Shown here: positions 28,538 through 39,325 of the stretch, piece by piece
Layout: the number at the start of each line of letters is the position of its first letter
How positions within the stretch are numbered: position 1 is the first letter of the stretch
Origin: Bacteroides sp.
GTDB lineage: Bacteria > Bacteroidota > Bacteroidia > Bacteroidales > Bacteroidaceae
Assembly (NCBI RefSeq): GCF_028690125.1
Contig: NZ_JAQVBV010000003.1
Location: forward strand, 62,001 to 126,000
DNA: 64,000 nucleotides
Direction: 5' to 3'
Notes under the pieces: model-generated
Seen by the model: only the letters and a program-made list of their open reading frames with translations
What the model was told of the DNA's origin: nothing
Database searches by the model: none
Program-made: the position numbers and the translations under genes

Positions 28538-30532
28538 ATGAAGAAGATAAGTTTGTGGTTACTTTTCTTGTTTTGTTTGAATTCCACTAAGGCGCAACAA
28601 TTCTGGAAGATTGATAGCTTGGGTAGCAGTATTACGTGGCAGGTAAGAGCGGGAGAGGCTCATTTTGATCATATTGAGATGGCAGGTAAACAGCTAGCTA
28701 CAGTGTTGCGGTATGGAGTAAATAAAGAAGGAACTTTCAAGCTGAATAAGAGTTTGGTCTGGCCAATGCTTCGTACAATACCTAATAACACACATGGTAA
28801 TGTGATTCGTCGTTTCGACTGGAACCCGTTGGATGCCGTGACAGTGAACGGTAACAGTATTCGTGAGCAAGTGAAGACTGTGACTTTGAACGGAACTATG
28901 GAGGTAATCAGTGAGATTTTGTTAGGGAGAAATGCCTCATTATCTCTGAAACGTACTTATTTCCCGTCTGTGGATTCACCTTCCTTGGTGGAAATCTATG
29001 AGTTTACCAATACAGGGAAGGATATGGTGAATCTAGAAATTCCTGAGATCCATTCTGTACTTTCTACAGATCCCAATCAGGGGGTAGAGGGTGCTTATAC
29101 GATACACTTACAGACTTGGAACTCAGGTTATGTTGCTTTAGCACCCGGGAAAACATATATGTTTCCTGCATCTATTTCAGCCTGTAAGTCTTCGGAAAAA
29201 GAACAACGGATAGATGGATTGGTAGAAATGGCAAAACGTAAAGAACTGGTAGCGGGATGGATGAATAATCTGGTTTTGGAAACTCCGGAACCTATACTTA
29301 ATGAAATGTTTGCTTTTTCGAAGATACGTGCATGCGAAAGTATTTATGAAACGAAATCAGGACCGATGCATGGTCCGGGTGGTGAAGCATATTATGCTGC
29401 TATCTGGGCTAACGATCAGGCTGAATATGTTGATCCTTATTTCCCTTTTGTAGGTTATCCCTATGGAAATGAGTCTGCATTAAATTCATTCAGATTGTTT
29501 TCGAAATACATGAATGATGAGGGTAAACCTATGCCTAGCTCAATAATTGCCGAAGGACTTGATCATTTTGGAGTAGCGGGTGACCGTGGAGATGGTGCTA
29601 TGGTTGCCTATGGGGCAGCCCGTTATGCTCTGGCCAGAGGGAATAAAGAAGAAGCTGAAGAATTATGGCCCTTGGTAGAATGGTGTCTGGAGTTTTGTCG
29701 TCAAAAGCTGAATGATCGAGGAGTAGTAACTTCTGATTCAGATGAATTGGAGAATCGTTTTCCTGCTGGCAAGGCAAATCTATGTACCTCTTCTTTATAT
29801 TATGATGCGTTGGTTTCAGCTGCTTATTTGGCGGAAGACTTAGGAAAAGGAAGTGCTATAGTGAAAAAGTATCGTGAACAGGCTGCTCAAATGGAAAAGA
29901 ATATTGATAGCTATTTTGCGGCAACAGTAGAGGGATTTGATACTTATGCATATTATGAAGGGAATGACATTCTGCGTTCGTGGATCTGTATTCCTTTGGT
30001 GATGGGGATTGATAAACGTGCTTCAGGTACAGTTGAGGCACTCTTTTCACCGCGGCTGTGGACTGAAAACGGTCTACTGACACAGGCGGGTACAAATACT
30101 TTCTGGGATCGTTCCACGTTGTATGCATTGCGTGGAGTGTTTACGGTTGGTGAGATAGAGAAGGCTTTGACATTCTTGAAACGCTATTCTGTTGCACGTC
30201 TGCTGGGTGGTCATGTCCCTTATGCAGTTGAGGCATGGCCGGAAGGTAATCAGCGTCATCTTTCTGCAGAAAGCGGATTGTATGGTCGTATTTTTACCGA
30301 AGGAATGTTTGGCATTCGCCCTACCGGGCTTCATTCATTCTCTTTAAATCCACGCTTGCCCAAAGACTGGGATCATATGGCATTTCGAAAGATTAAAGCT
30401 TTTGGGGCTGATTTCGATATTGTGGTAGAACGTGTGAAAGGAGAAACAATTAGGGTCAAGGTAGAGAAAGGTGGAAAAACGATTCTGAATAAGAAGGTGA
30501 AAAGTGGTACGACAATCTTGTGTAAACTTTAA
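28538..30532 (+). CDS. Secreted putative six-hairpin (alpha/alpha)6 glycosidase, family unassigned
   Basis: Signal peptide; beta-sandwich-like N-terminus then helical-toroid-like segments (GPMHGPGGEAYYAAIWANDQAEY, YSVARLLGGHVPYAVEAWPEGNQRHLSAESGLYGRIFTEGMFGIRPTG, LNPRLPKDW). Confidence 0.65.
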   Translation: MKKISLWLLFLFCLNSTKAQQFWKIDSLGSSITWQVRAGEAHFDHIEMAGKQLATVLRYGVNKEGTFKLNKSLVWPMLRTIPNNTHGNVIRRFDWNPLDAVTVNGNSIREQVKTVTLNGTMEVISEILLGRNASLSLKRTYFPSVDSPSLVEIYEFTNTGKDMVNLEIPEIHSVLSTDPNQGVEGAYTIHLQTWNSGYVALAPGKTYMFPASISACKSSEKEQRIDGLVEMAKRKELVAGWMNNLVLETPEPILNEMFAFSKIRACESIYETKSGPMHGPGGEAYYAAIWANDQAEYVDPYFPFVGYPYGNESALNSFRLFSKYMNDEGKPMPSSIIAEGLDHFGVAGDRGDGAMVAYGAARYALARGNKEEAEELWPLVEWCLEFCRQKLNDRGVVTSDSDELENRFPAGKANLCTSSLYYDALVSAAYLAEDLGKGSAIVKKYREQAAQMEKNIDSYFAATVEGFDTYAYYEGNDILRSWICIPLVMGIDKRASGTVEALFSPRLWTENGLLTQAGTNTFWDRSTLYALRGVFTVGEIEKALTFLKRYSVARLLGGHVPYAVEAWPEGNQRHLSAESGLYGRIFTEGMFGIRPTGLHSFSLNPRLPKDWDHMAFRKIKAFGADFDIVVERVKGETIRVKVEKGGKTILNKKVKSGTTILCKL

Positions 30533-30550
30533 ATAGTGAACATTCAAAAG

Positions 30551-30589
30551 TGCTATTAATAGTCCTAAAGATGTGGACTATTAATAGCA
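30551..30589. terminator. Hairpin between convergent genes
   Basis: Perfect 15 bp arms TGCTATTAATAGTCC (30551-30565) and GGACTATTAATAGCA (30575-30589). Confidence 0.65.
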
Positions 30590-30811
30590 TTGAATAAATA
30601 ATATTATATATGTCACACTGACGATTATGGATATTAAAATTAAGGATGGAAAATTTGAAGTTCTTGATAATAATCCGGTGTTTGGAGAGAATGTCCCCAA
30701 TTCATTTTTAGAAGACTGAGAGAATAAAAATATGCTGTAACCCGGGATAAGATTCCTAAATCAGATGTGGCAATGTTTTGATTTTCAAATAAAGCAATGT
30801 CCCATATAATT

Positions 30812-33800
30812 TTAGAAATCCTTAGGCAAAGTACCAAATTGTTTCTGGAAACATTTTGCAAAATAGGATGGAGTATTGAAACCTACCATATAGCATACTT
30901 CATTAATCCTATATTCCCCTTTCTTCAGAAGAAGTGCAGCTTTTTTAAGCCGTTCCAGACGTATATAATCATTGGGAGTCATGTTCAAGATCCCTTTAAT
31001 CTTACGGTTCATACTTGACCGGCTCATGTTCATCCATTCAGCCATTTTGTCTAGGTCGAATTCCGGATCTTGCATATTTGCTTCAATAGTTTGCGATAAT
31101 GTTTGTAGGAATTTCTGGTCCGCTTCGGTCATTCCTGCCGAGTTTGTTGGAATAAAAGGTGAATTTGCAGAAGCTGCATATAATCGTTTGCGGCTTTCCA
31201 GCAAGTTATCTATGGAAGTCTTTAAAAGTTCCAGAGAAAAAGGTTTCTCAATATAGGCATCTGCCCCAGATTTTAAACCATCTATTTTAGCTTGCAACGA
31301 TACTTTGGCTGTTAATAATATGATAGGTATGTGACTGTAGTTTACATCTTCTTTTAGTCTATTGCATAGTTTCAGTCCATCCATTTCAGGCATCATCACA
31401 TCACTGATTACTAGTTTGATTTCCTCATGTTTAAGTACTTCTAACGCCTCAATACCATTTTTCGCAGTCACTACGTTATACCACGAAGATAGTTGTCGGG
31501 TAATAAACGTTTGCATATCTATATTATCTTCCACAACCAATATGGAAAGCAACTTTTTATTGTCTGCATCAACTTCAGCCATTTTTATAGTAATAGGCGC
31601 TTCATTTCTTTCGACAATTATATTTTTCTTTTCGCTTAAATCTTTTACATCGGACTGATGATGAGTAATGGGAATTGAAAGGATAAAACGGTTACAATCC
31701 ATAGATTGGTCTATGATTAAAGTGCCATAATGCAATTCCGTTAGAGAACGGGCTAATGCTAAACCTATGCCCGTACCTGATATCAGGTGGTTCTGCTCAT
31801 TTTTATATTGAATGAAAGGTTTGAAAATTTCTTCTTTCATATTTTCAGGAATAGGTTTTCCGTCGTTACATACAGATAGTAGAAAGCAATCTTTTTCAGT
31901 CCATAGTCTGATGTGTATGTAAGTCTCTGAATATTTAATAGCATTTGTCAGTAGGTTGCTAATGATTTTGATTAGTGCTTCCTGATCGACTGATGCACTG
32001 ATTTGTTCGTTTCCCTCAATGGTGTATTTTAATTTTTTCTGTAGTGCTAATGATGTGAACCTTTTATTAGTTTGCTGTAGGATTTCTGTAATATTACACT
32101 CTTCAAACTTTAGCCGGAAACCGTGGATTTCTGCTTTTCGGAAATCAAGGAGTTGATTGACTAATTCCAATAATCGATTGGTATTCAGGTTCATAATTTC
32201 GAGATCTTCACGAATTTCATCGGGAAGCTTTTGGTAGGATAGAACGTTTTCCAATGGTCCTTTGATTAAAGTAAGAGGAGTACGAATCTCATGAGTCACA
32301 TCTGTAAAGAAGTCAATCTTTGCTGAGTACAGATCTCGTTCCTTTTCTTGCTTAATTTTCTCTATTAGTTTAATTTGTGTTTCCTTATTTCTTTTCTGGA
32401 AATAATAGAGCAATAAAAAGACAGATACTAAGCTGAATAAACCATAAATGAAATAGGCCCATTTTGACAGATAGAAAGGAGGAAGAACTTCAATCTCGAG
32501 GGTACGTTCTATGTTTGCTCCGGAAATGTTTTTATTCTTAGCTAGTTTTAGCCGGAGCGTGTAAGTGCCATATGGCAAATTTGAGTAATTGATGATAAAG
32601 TTATTTTCTACCGGAGTCCACTTATTGCTGAATCCGTCTAATTGATAAATTAATTGTTGCGTTGAGGGTGATTGGTAATTCAAAGCAGCGACATGAAGTG
32701 AGAAAGAATTCTGATTTGGTTGTAGTTGAATCTTATCGGAGAACAAAATACTCTTTTGTAAGGGAGAATTTTCGTCACCCACAACTACCCGGTTGTTAAA
32801 TAAGGAAAGATCAGTTATTATTATAGGAGGATTAAAAGGATTTTCCATTAACATATCAGGTGCAAAAGCAATGAATCCATTAATACATCCGAAATAAATA
32901 CGACCTTTTTTGTCTTTGAAACTTGATTGATAGTTGAACTGATTGCATAATAATCCGTCATCAGTGGTATAAATGCGTTTTTCATTAGTTTCCGGATTTA
33001 AACAAACCAATCCGTTGTTCGTTGTTAGCCACAAGTTGTGCATATCATCTTCTTCCATTCGATAAATGGTGTTACTTGGAAATCCATGTGCCATACCATA
33101 ACGGATGAAGCTTTCATTCTCAGGGTTATACCGGCAGAAACCTCCTCCCTGAGTCATAATCCATAATCTATTCCGGCTATCTTCATAGCAGCCGGTTACT
33201 TTATTGTAAGGAAGAGAATTTGGGTCGCTTGCTTGATAACAGAAATTTTTCCATTCCTTTAGCTTGATATCGTAACGGAATATTCCACTGGCATAGGTTG
33301 ATACCCAGACATTGCCGTGTGAATCCTCTAGAATATGATAAATATTCTTGTTAGCTAGCTGTGGTATTGAAGTGAAGTTGTCCAGTTCATGATTGTAAAG
33401 CATCAGCCCATGAATAGTCCCCAGCCATAAATCTCCGGAAGTTGATTTGCATATGGACATAATATCGTTGGCGTCTAAAGAATTGGAAGTCGTCCCTTTC
33501 TGATAGTGTTTCACCTGTTTTGTACGCAAATCTATACGGCTCAATCCACCCAGATAGTTTCCTAACCATAAAAAATCTCCATCCAGACACAGTCCGTGCA
33601 CATTGTGAGAAATGGCAGGATGCCGGAAAGGTTTTATTTCGCCACTGATCGGGTTGTAGTTAAACAGACCGCAGTCTTCTGTACCGATCCATATTGTACC
33701 ATCATTACTTTCGCAAAATTCGCGTACTCTTTTACCAAAGTCTCCGATTCTTCCGGAATAGAATTTTTCAAAATAAGTATAGGGATATGGCTGGTAGTTG

Positions 33801-34789
33801 ATTCCTCCAAAAAAAGAACCCATCCACATTCCTGCTTCCCTGTCGCGGTAAATGGAGTAGATAGCATTGTCTGCTAAAGAATACAAGTCATTTTCATTCG
33901 AGTCTGTCAGGTGTTCGGTGGTCCCATTGTCCAGGTGACAGATGTACAATCCGTTTTCTGTACCTACCCATAATTCTTTATCAGAACTGAACTCCAGATC
34001 GCGTACATAACAGTCAATCAATCGTCTGGTTTTCAGTGTTGTTAAGTTGATCTCTGTTAGTCCGCTGGAAGACCCGATATACCAACAATTATGTGATCCA
34101 ATTAGTCGTGCAGTAATTATTTCATTTTTGAAAGTTTCTTTTCCATCGGCATCTCTAAAAGGAAGAAGGGTTTTGAAATCATCATTTGTGAAATAGAGAT
34201 TGTCGGCGAATAATCCCATCCAGCAAGTTTTGCCATCAAACCAGAAATGGCTGATATTTGCTAACGTTTTCTTGGACTTTTTGGGGGATAAATAGTTGGA
34301 TAATTTTTCTTTGGCTATATCGTATTGAAACAGTCCCTGATAGTCCACAGAAATCCATATGTTATTATCCCCGTCGCTTCCTATTTTTGTTACGGCTTGT
34401 GAAATTACTTCTCCAGTATTACTGGACATATTGAAAGCAGTAAATTTCTCTTGAATTGGATCATATATGTATACTCCGGCATCTGTCCCCACCCAGATTT
34501 TTCCTTTTCTATCTTCGAATAAAGCAGTAATGAAGTCATTTCCCAGACCGGATTCTTCTTTCTTGAAGACGCGGAAACTCTGTCCGTCAAATCTATTCAG
34601 TCCTTCCTTTGTACCGAACCACATGAACCCTTGCCGGTCTTGCAGAATGGCGAATATTGTATTTTGCGACAGTCCGTTTTTAATATCCAATGTTTTGAAG
34701 TAATGTTGAATATTATCTTGTGCATACAACGGAAAGCCATAAAGAAATACAATACAGAGGAGTAACAATAGAACTTCTATTTTCTTCAT
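30812..34789 (-). CDS. Hybrid two-component system (HTCS) sensor/regulator
   Basis: Periplasmic two-component propeller repeats; Y_Y_Y-like region; histidine kinase DVTHEIRTPLTLIKGPLENV; receiver VISDVMMPEMDGL; AraC HTH (CYMVGFNTPSYFAKCFQKQFGTLPKDF). Confidence 0.97.
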   Translation of the reverse strand: MKKIEVLLLLLCIVFLYGFPLYAQDNIQHYFKTLDIKNGLSQNTIFAILQDRQGFMWFGTKEGLNRFDGQSFRVFKKEESGLGNDFITALFEDRKGKIWVGTDAGVYIYDPIQEKFTAFNMSSNTGEVISQAVTKIGSDGDNNIWISVDYQGLFQYDIAKEKLSNYLSPKKSKKTLANISHFWFDGKTCWMGLFADNLYFTNDDFKTLLPFRDADGKETFKNEIITARLIGSHNCWYIGSSSGLTEINLTTLKTRRLIDCYVRDLEFSSDKELWVGTENGLYICHLDNGTTEHLTDSNENDLYSLADNAIYSIYRDREAGMWMGSFFGGINYQPYPYTYFEKFYSGRIGDFGKRVREFCESNDGTIWIGTEDCGLFNYNPISGEIKPFRHPAISHNVHGLCLDGDFLWLGNYLGGLSRIDLRTKQVKHYQKGTTSNSLDANDIMSICKSTSGDLWLGTIHGLMLYNHELDNFTSIPQLANKNIYHILEDSHGNVWVSTYASGIFRYDIKLKEWKNFCYQASDPNSLPYNKVTGCYEDSRNRLWIMTQGGGFCRYNPENESFIRYGMAHGFPSNTIYRMEEDDMHNLWLTTNNGLVCLNPETNEKRIYTTDDGLLCNQFNYQSSFKDKKGRIYFGCINGFIAFAPDMLMENPFNPPIIITDLSLFNNRVVVGDENSPLQKSILFSDKIQLQPNQNSFSLHVAALNYQSPSTQQLIYQLDGFSNKWTPVENNFIINYSNLPYGTYTLRLKLAKNKNISGANIERTLEIEVLPPFYLSKWAYFIYGLFSLVSVFLLLYYFQKRNKETQIKLIEKIKQEKERDLYSAKIDFFTDVTHEIRTPLTLIKGPLENVLSYQKLPDEIREDLEIMNLNTNRLLELVNQLLDFRKAEIHGFRLKFEECNITEILQQTNKRFTSLALQKKLKYTIEGNEQISASVDQEALIKIISNLLTNAIKYSETYIHIRLWTEKDCFLLSVCNDGKPIPENMKEEIFKPFIQYKNEQNHLISGTGIGLALARSLTELHYGTLIIDQSMDCNRFILSIPITHHQSDVKDLSEKKNIIVERNEAPITIKMAEVDADNKKLLSILVVEDNIDMQTFITRQLSSWYNVVTAKNGIEALEVLKHEEIKLVISDVMMPEMDGLKLCNRLKEDVNYSHIPIILLTAKVSLQAKIDGLKSGADAYIEKPFSLELLKTSIDNLLESRKRLYAASANSPFIPTNSAGMTEADQKFLQTLSQTIEANMQDPEFDLDKMAEWMNMSRSSMNRKIKGILNMTPNDYIRLERLKKAALLLKKGEYRINEVCYMVGFNTPSYFAKCFQKQFGTLPKDF

Positions 34790-35031
34790 AACACAAATGA
34801 TAGTATAATTTTGGATTGGCTAGTTTTTAAAGTTTAAGGTCATGCAAACTTAGATAAAAAATCCGAGATTCGTGTATATGTGTTTTGAAAATGACTTTAT
34901 TCCTGTTGTTTTTATATAGATTTGCCCGTTTTCGTTTCCAAAGTATCTTAATGAAAGGAAAATATAGTCTCTTTGGAACAAATTTTTTATTTATTGACCA
35001 GTTTGTTATGTTGTGGGCAGATAATGTTCGC

Positions 35032-35039
35032 TAACTTTG
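35032..35039 (+). promoter_or_regulatory. Candidate Bacteroides -7 box
   Basis: TAACTTTG (TAnnTTTG), about 100 bp upstream of the ATG at 35140. Confidence 0.45.
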
Positions 35040-35139
35040 CCTACGTCACATATCATGTGATAACGAGACATGAAATGAACAACCCAATTTAGTACTAACG
35101 GAATCAGAGCTTATTACTGATTTAAATAATTTAATTTAT

Positions 35140-37173
35140 ATGCGTTTGAAATACTTACTTTTAGGGATAGTTATCGGAACATTTGCAGGAACTGCTAAAG
35201 CTATCGATTATGTACCACAACACACTACTGCATCTATTTCTTTGAAGGTGCCTGGAAACATGGCGAAACAATATCCGTTGAATATGCAGAAATTGCAGAA
35301 TGATGGTTCTGCTTATTTATTGGAAGCTTCTGAAAGCATCCCTTTGACCATTTCACAAAGAGTAGAAAATGTTGATGGCAAAGTAAATATCAATGTGTGT
35401 ATTACTGCACTGGAAGATATTTCTTTTAATTATAGCCAGCAGGTTTCTACAGGTTTCCGACACGATGACTGCCAGTTCTATATGCCGGGTTTTTGGTATC
35501 GCCGCAATCTTCGTTCGCCAAAAGATGCACCTTCTTTTCATACTTCAGACAGTTGGTTGGTTCGCGAAGACAGATTGAGTGCCCCTCTTACGGGGATTTA
35601 CAATGAGAAAGAAAAGCGTTTTATGACTGTAAACCGGATAGATGCGTTTACAGATGATGCTTTGACTACCCATCGGGAAGGAGAAATCATTCTTTCCGGC
35701 AAGACTTCCATTGGCTTTACAGGATTTGAAAACAAGAACGGAACGGCTACTCTTTCTTTTGGTTTCCCCTATCGCGAAGCTCCTAAAAGTTATATTCGTA
35801 AACTTACTTTAGCACCGGAAGTAGAAGCTTTCCAGTTCCTTAAAAAAGGAGAATCTGTATTATTGACGTGGGAACTTACTGAGAATAAAGCAGAAGACTT
35901 CTCTGACTTTATTCGCCATGCGTGGGAATATTGCTATGATACATATGCTCCGAAACCGGTTGAAACTCCTTACTCTATAGCAGATATGAAGGAGACGCTA
36001 AGTGCTTTCTTCGTAAATAGTCTCGTAGAGAATCATCCATTGGTATTTAACTCGGGTATTCATCTTAGAACAGACGAATGCCATAAAAATGGTCAAGCTG
36101 AAGTTGGTTTTATAGGACGTGTGCTTTTGAATGCATTCAATGCATTAGAATATGGATGGGAAAATAACCGGGAGGATTTGAAGAATAACAGTACTAAGGT
36201 ATTTGAAAGCTATCTGAAGAATGGTTTTACACCGGCGGGTTTCTTTAAAGAATCGGTAAACTTCGATCGTAATACTGAAGACCCGGTTCATAGTATTCGT
36301 CGTCAGTCTGAAGGAATTTATGCAATGCTTCATTATCTGGCTTACGAGAAACAAAACGGTCGGCGTCATCCGGAATGGGAACAACGAATGAAGACAATGT
36401 TGGATATGCTGTTGCAACTACAAAATGCCGATGGTAGCTTCCCGCGTAAATTCAATGATGACTTTACAATTGTTGATAAGAGTGGGGGAAGTACCCCTTC
36501 AGCCACATTGCCTCTTGTGATGGGATATAAATATTTCAAGGATAAACGTTACCTGACTAGCGCTAAACGTACGGCTGATTATTTGGAAAATGAGCTGATC
36601 TCTAAATCTGACTATTTCTCTTCCACACTCGATGCAAACTGTGAAGATAAAGAGGCTTCTCTTTATGCAGCAACCGCTACTTATTATCTTTCATTGATTA
36701 CCAAAGGAGACGAGCATCGTCATTATGCCGATTTGACAAAGAAAGCTGCTTATTTTGCTTTGTCTTGGTACTATTTATGGGACGTTCCTTTTGCTCAAGG
36801 ACAGATGCTGGGAGATATTGGTTTGAAGACTCGTGGTTGGGGTAATGTATCAGTAGAAAATAATCATATTGATGTCTTTGTATTTGAATTTGCATCTGTA
36901 TTGGAATGGCTGTCGAAGGAATACAATGAACCGCGCTTCTCTAATTTTGCAGAAGTTATCTCAACTTCTATGAGACAGTTATTACCTCATGAAGGTCATT
37001 TATGTGGAATTGCGCTGACTGGTTATTACCCGGAAGTAGTTCAACATACAAACTGGGATTATGGTAAGAATGGAAAAGGATATTATAACGATATCTTTGC
37101 TCCGGGATGGACAGTTGCTTCTTTGTGGGAGTTATTCACTCCGGGACGTGCAGAAGAACTCCTGACGAAGTGA
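35140..37173 (+). CDS. Secreted putative six-hairpin glycosidase-like protein, family unassigned
   Basis: Signal peptide; helical repeats (LQNADGSFPRKFNDDFTIVDKSGGSTPSATLPLVMGYKYFKDKRYLTSAKRTADYL); embedded in a PUL-like block. Confidence 0.55.
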   Translation: MRLKYLLLGIVIGTFAGTAKAIDYVPQHTTASISLKVPGNMAKQYPLNMQKLQNDGSAYLLEASESIPLTISQRVENVDGKVNINVCITALEDISFNYSQQVSTGFRHDDCQFYMPGFWYRRNLRSPKDAPSFHTSDSWLVREDRLSAPLTGIYNEKEKRFMTVNRIDAFTDDALTTHREGEIILSGKTSIGFTGFENKNGTATLSFGFPYREAPKSYIRKLTLAPEVEAFQFLKKGESVLLTWELTENKAEDFSDFIRHAWEYCYDTYAPKPVETPYSIADMKETLSAFFVNSLVENHPLVFNSGIHLRTDECHKNGQAEVGFIGRVLLNAFNALEYGWENNREDLKNNSTKVFESYLKNGFTPAGFFKESVNFDRNTEDPVHSIRRQSEGIYAMLHYLAYEKQNGRRHPEWEQRMKTMLDMLLQLQNADGSFPRKFNDDFTIVDKSGGSTPSATLPLVMGYKYFKDKRYLTSAKRTADYLENELISKSDYFSSTLDANCEDKEASLYAATATYYLSLITKGDEHRHYADLTKKAAYFALSWYYLWDVPFAQGQMLGDIGLKTRGWGNVSVENNHIDVFVFEFASVLEWLSKEYNEPRFSNFAEVISTSMRQLLPHEGHLCGIALTGYYPEVVQHTNWDYGKNGKGYYNDIFAPGWTVASLWELFTPGRAEELLTK

Positions 37174-37235
37174 TACTTTTGAGTAATGAAAAGATTGAGC
37201 AAGAATACTATGGATTTGCATAAAAGACAAATTGC

Positions 37236-39269
37236 ATGAGAAGATTTCCTTATTTCCTAACAGCCGCAACTGCGGCTGTTGGTGTTTCTGCACTAGCTCA
37301 AACTCGCCATGCAGAACAACCAAACATCATTGTAATTTTGACCGATGATATGGGATACTCCGATATAGGCTGTTATGGAGGAGAGGTGGAGACCCCTAAT
37401 TTAGACCGGTTGGCAAAGAACGGACTCCGTTATCGACAGTTTTATAATGGTGCGAGAAGTTGCCCTACTCGTGCCAGCTTATTGACCGGGCTGTATGCTC
37501 ATCAGGCGGGGATGGGATGGATGGCTGCTGCCGATATGCAACGTCCATCTTATCAGGGATACTTGAACAAAGAGTGTATGACAATAGCAGAAGTATTGAA
37601 GTCTTCTGGATATAGCACTTACATGAGTGGAAAATGGCATGTAAGTAGTGATCGTCAAAACAATGGTGGTGTTAAAGATAATTGGCCCAATCAACGCGGA
37701 TTTGACCGCTTTTATGGTATTGTGGGAGGAGCTGCCAATTATTTTAATACCACTTATAACTATAATAATGAGCAATTCAAATCTCCTAAGGATGGGAGTT
37801 TCTACTTTACTCATGCTATTAGTGACAGTGCGACTGTTTTTGTTCATCACCATGATTATGAAAAATCTCCTTTGTTCCTATATCTTGCTTATACAGCTCC
37901 GCATTGGCCTTTGCATGCTTTGCAACAGGATATAGATAAATATGTGGAAATATATGAAGCTGGTTGGGACCGTTTACGCGAAGAACGTTTCCGCAGGCAG
38001 AAGGCTATGGGATTATTTTCGGAAGATGTGAAATTGCCTCCTCGTGATTCTAGAGTTCCTGCATGGGACAGCCTTTCGGAAACTCAACAGAAAGAGTTTG
38101 CCATGCGTATGGCGATTTATGCCGCTCAGATTGACGCGATGGACCAAGGCATAGGTAAGGTGATTGATGAACTTGAAAGAAAAGGGCAGTTAGAGAATAC
38201 TGTGATTATGTTTTTAAGTGATAATGGTGCTTGTGCCGAATTTGTCAGCGGTGGTAGGAGGAAGGCCGTTGATGGAAAGGAGGATACTTATGAAAGCTAC
38301 CGTATTAACTGGGCAAACCTGAGCAATACTCCTTATAAAGAGTATAAGCATCACACAAATGAAGGAGGAATTGCCACTCCTTTCATTGTACACTATCCTA
38401 AAGGTATTAAGAGTAAACTGCGTAATTCGTTTATTGACCAATATGGACATATTACAGACATTATGGCTACTTGTGTTGATTTGGGAAAGGCGGATTATCC
38501 TCAATCTTATAAAGGACATAAAATAATTCCTATGCAGGGAGTTAGTTTGACTTCTGACTGGGAAGATAAGATTGCGAAGAGAGGTAAAACATTCTGGGAG
38601 CATGAGGCCAATATTGCTGTGAGAGATGGGAGATGGAAGATTGTCACCAAAGTGATGGAAGGAGAGAACTTTAATGAGGACTCTATCAAATTATATGATA
38701 TAAAAGCAGACCCTACGGAGGTAAATGATCTTTCTTTGAAGTATCCGGCAAAAAGGAAGGAACTTTATGCAGCTTGGAAACAGTGGGCAGCCGAGGTTGG
38801 AGCACTTCCTATGGATACCCGTTTCTATGGAGAACGTCAGCGTGATTACAAACGTGATTGCATGAATGGAGAATTTCAAGATAATCTTGGAGGTTGGGAA
38901 TATTCGTCCGGTGAAAAAGCGGATATTAGGTTTTCTATAGATACGGTACAGGTTATATCAGGTGATATGCCCAGAATGGGATTCTTGAAATGGGAATTCA
39001 ATGCGAATAAAGGTGAGAAGGTATCTGTTCGTCTTAAAGCGAAATCATCGCGAAACATAGATATGATTGTCAGGCTGGAGACAATGAGGGATTTGTCTAT
39101 TAAGTATATTGATAAGGTAGTTCCACTTACAGAGGACGTTCAGACTTTTGAATTTGAATCAGAGGAGTTACCTTCGAAGGGGAGTTACCAATTGGTGTTT
39201 TATGTAGGTAAATCAAAAGAAGGTACTATTTGGCTTGATGATATCAAACTGGATATCGGACGTGAATAG
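37236..39269 (+). CDS. Ser-type sulfatase with C-terminal beta-sandwich-like extension
   Basis: PNIIVILTDDMGYSDIGCYGGEVETPNLDRLAKNGLRYRQFYNGARSCPTRASLLTGLY (S-C-P-T-R, i.e. SxPxR), SGKWHVS; extra ~130 aa after the sulfatase domain. Confidence 0.95.
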   Translation: MRRFPYFLTAATAAVGVSALAQTRHAEQPNIIVILTDDMGYSDIGCYGGEVETPNLDRLAKNGLRYRQFYNGARSCPTRASLLTGLYAHQAGMGWMAAADMQRPSYQGYLNKECMTIAEVLKSSGYSTYMSGKWHVSSDRQNNGGVKDNWPNQRGFDRFYGIVGGAANYFNTTYNYNNEQFKSPKDGSFYFTHAISDSATVFVHHHDYEKSPLFLYLAYTAPHWPLHALQQDIDKYVEIYEAGWDRLREERFRRQKAMGLFSEDVKLPPRDSRVPAWDSLSETQQKEFAMRMAIYAAQIDAMDQGIGKVIDELERKGQLENTVIMFLSDNGACAEFVSGGRRKAVDGKEDTYESYRINWANLSNTPYKEYKHHTNEGGIATPFIVHYPKGIKSKLRNSFIDQYGHITDIMATCVDLGKADYPQSYKGHKIIPMQGVSLTSDWEDKIAKRGKTFWEHEANIAVRDGRWKIVTKVMEGENFNEDSIKLYDIKADPTEVNDLSLKYPAKRKELYAAWKQWAAEVGALPMDTRFYGERQRDYKRDCMNGEFQDNLGGWEYSSGEKADIRFSIDTVQVISGDMPRMGFLKWEFNANKGEKVSVRLKAKSSRNIDMIVRLETMRDLSIKYIDKVVPLTEDVQTFEFESEELPSKGSYQLVFYVGKSKEGTIWLDDIKLDIGRE

Positions 39270-39325
39270 ATAGAAAGCGGATTAAAAATAAAGAATGTTG
39301 TATATGATATTTAAAATGAAAGTTT

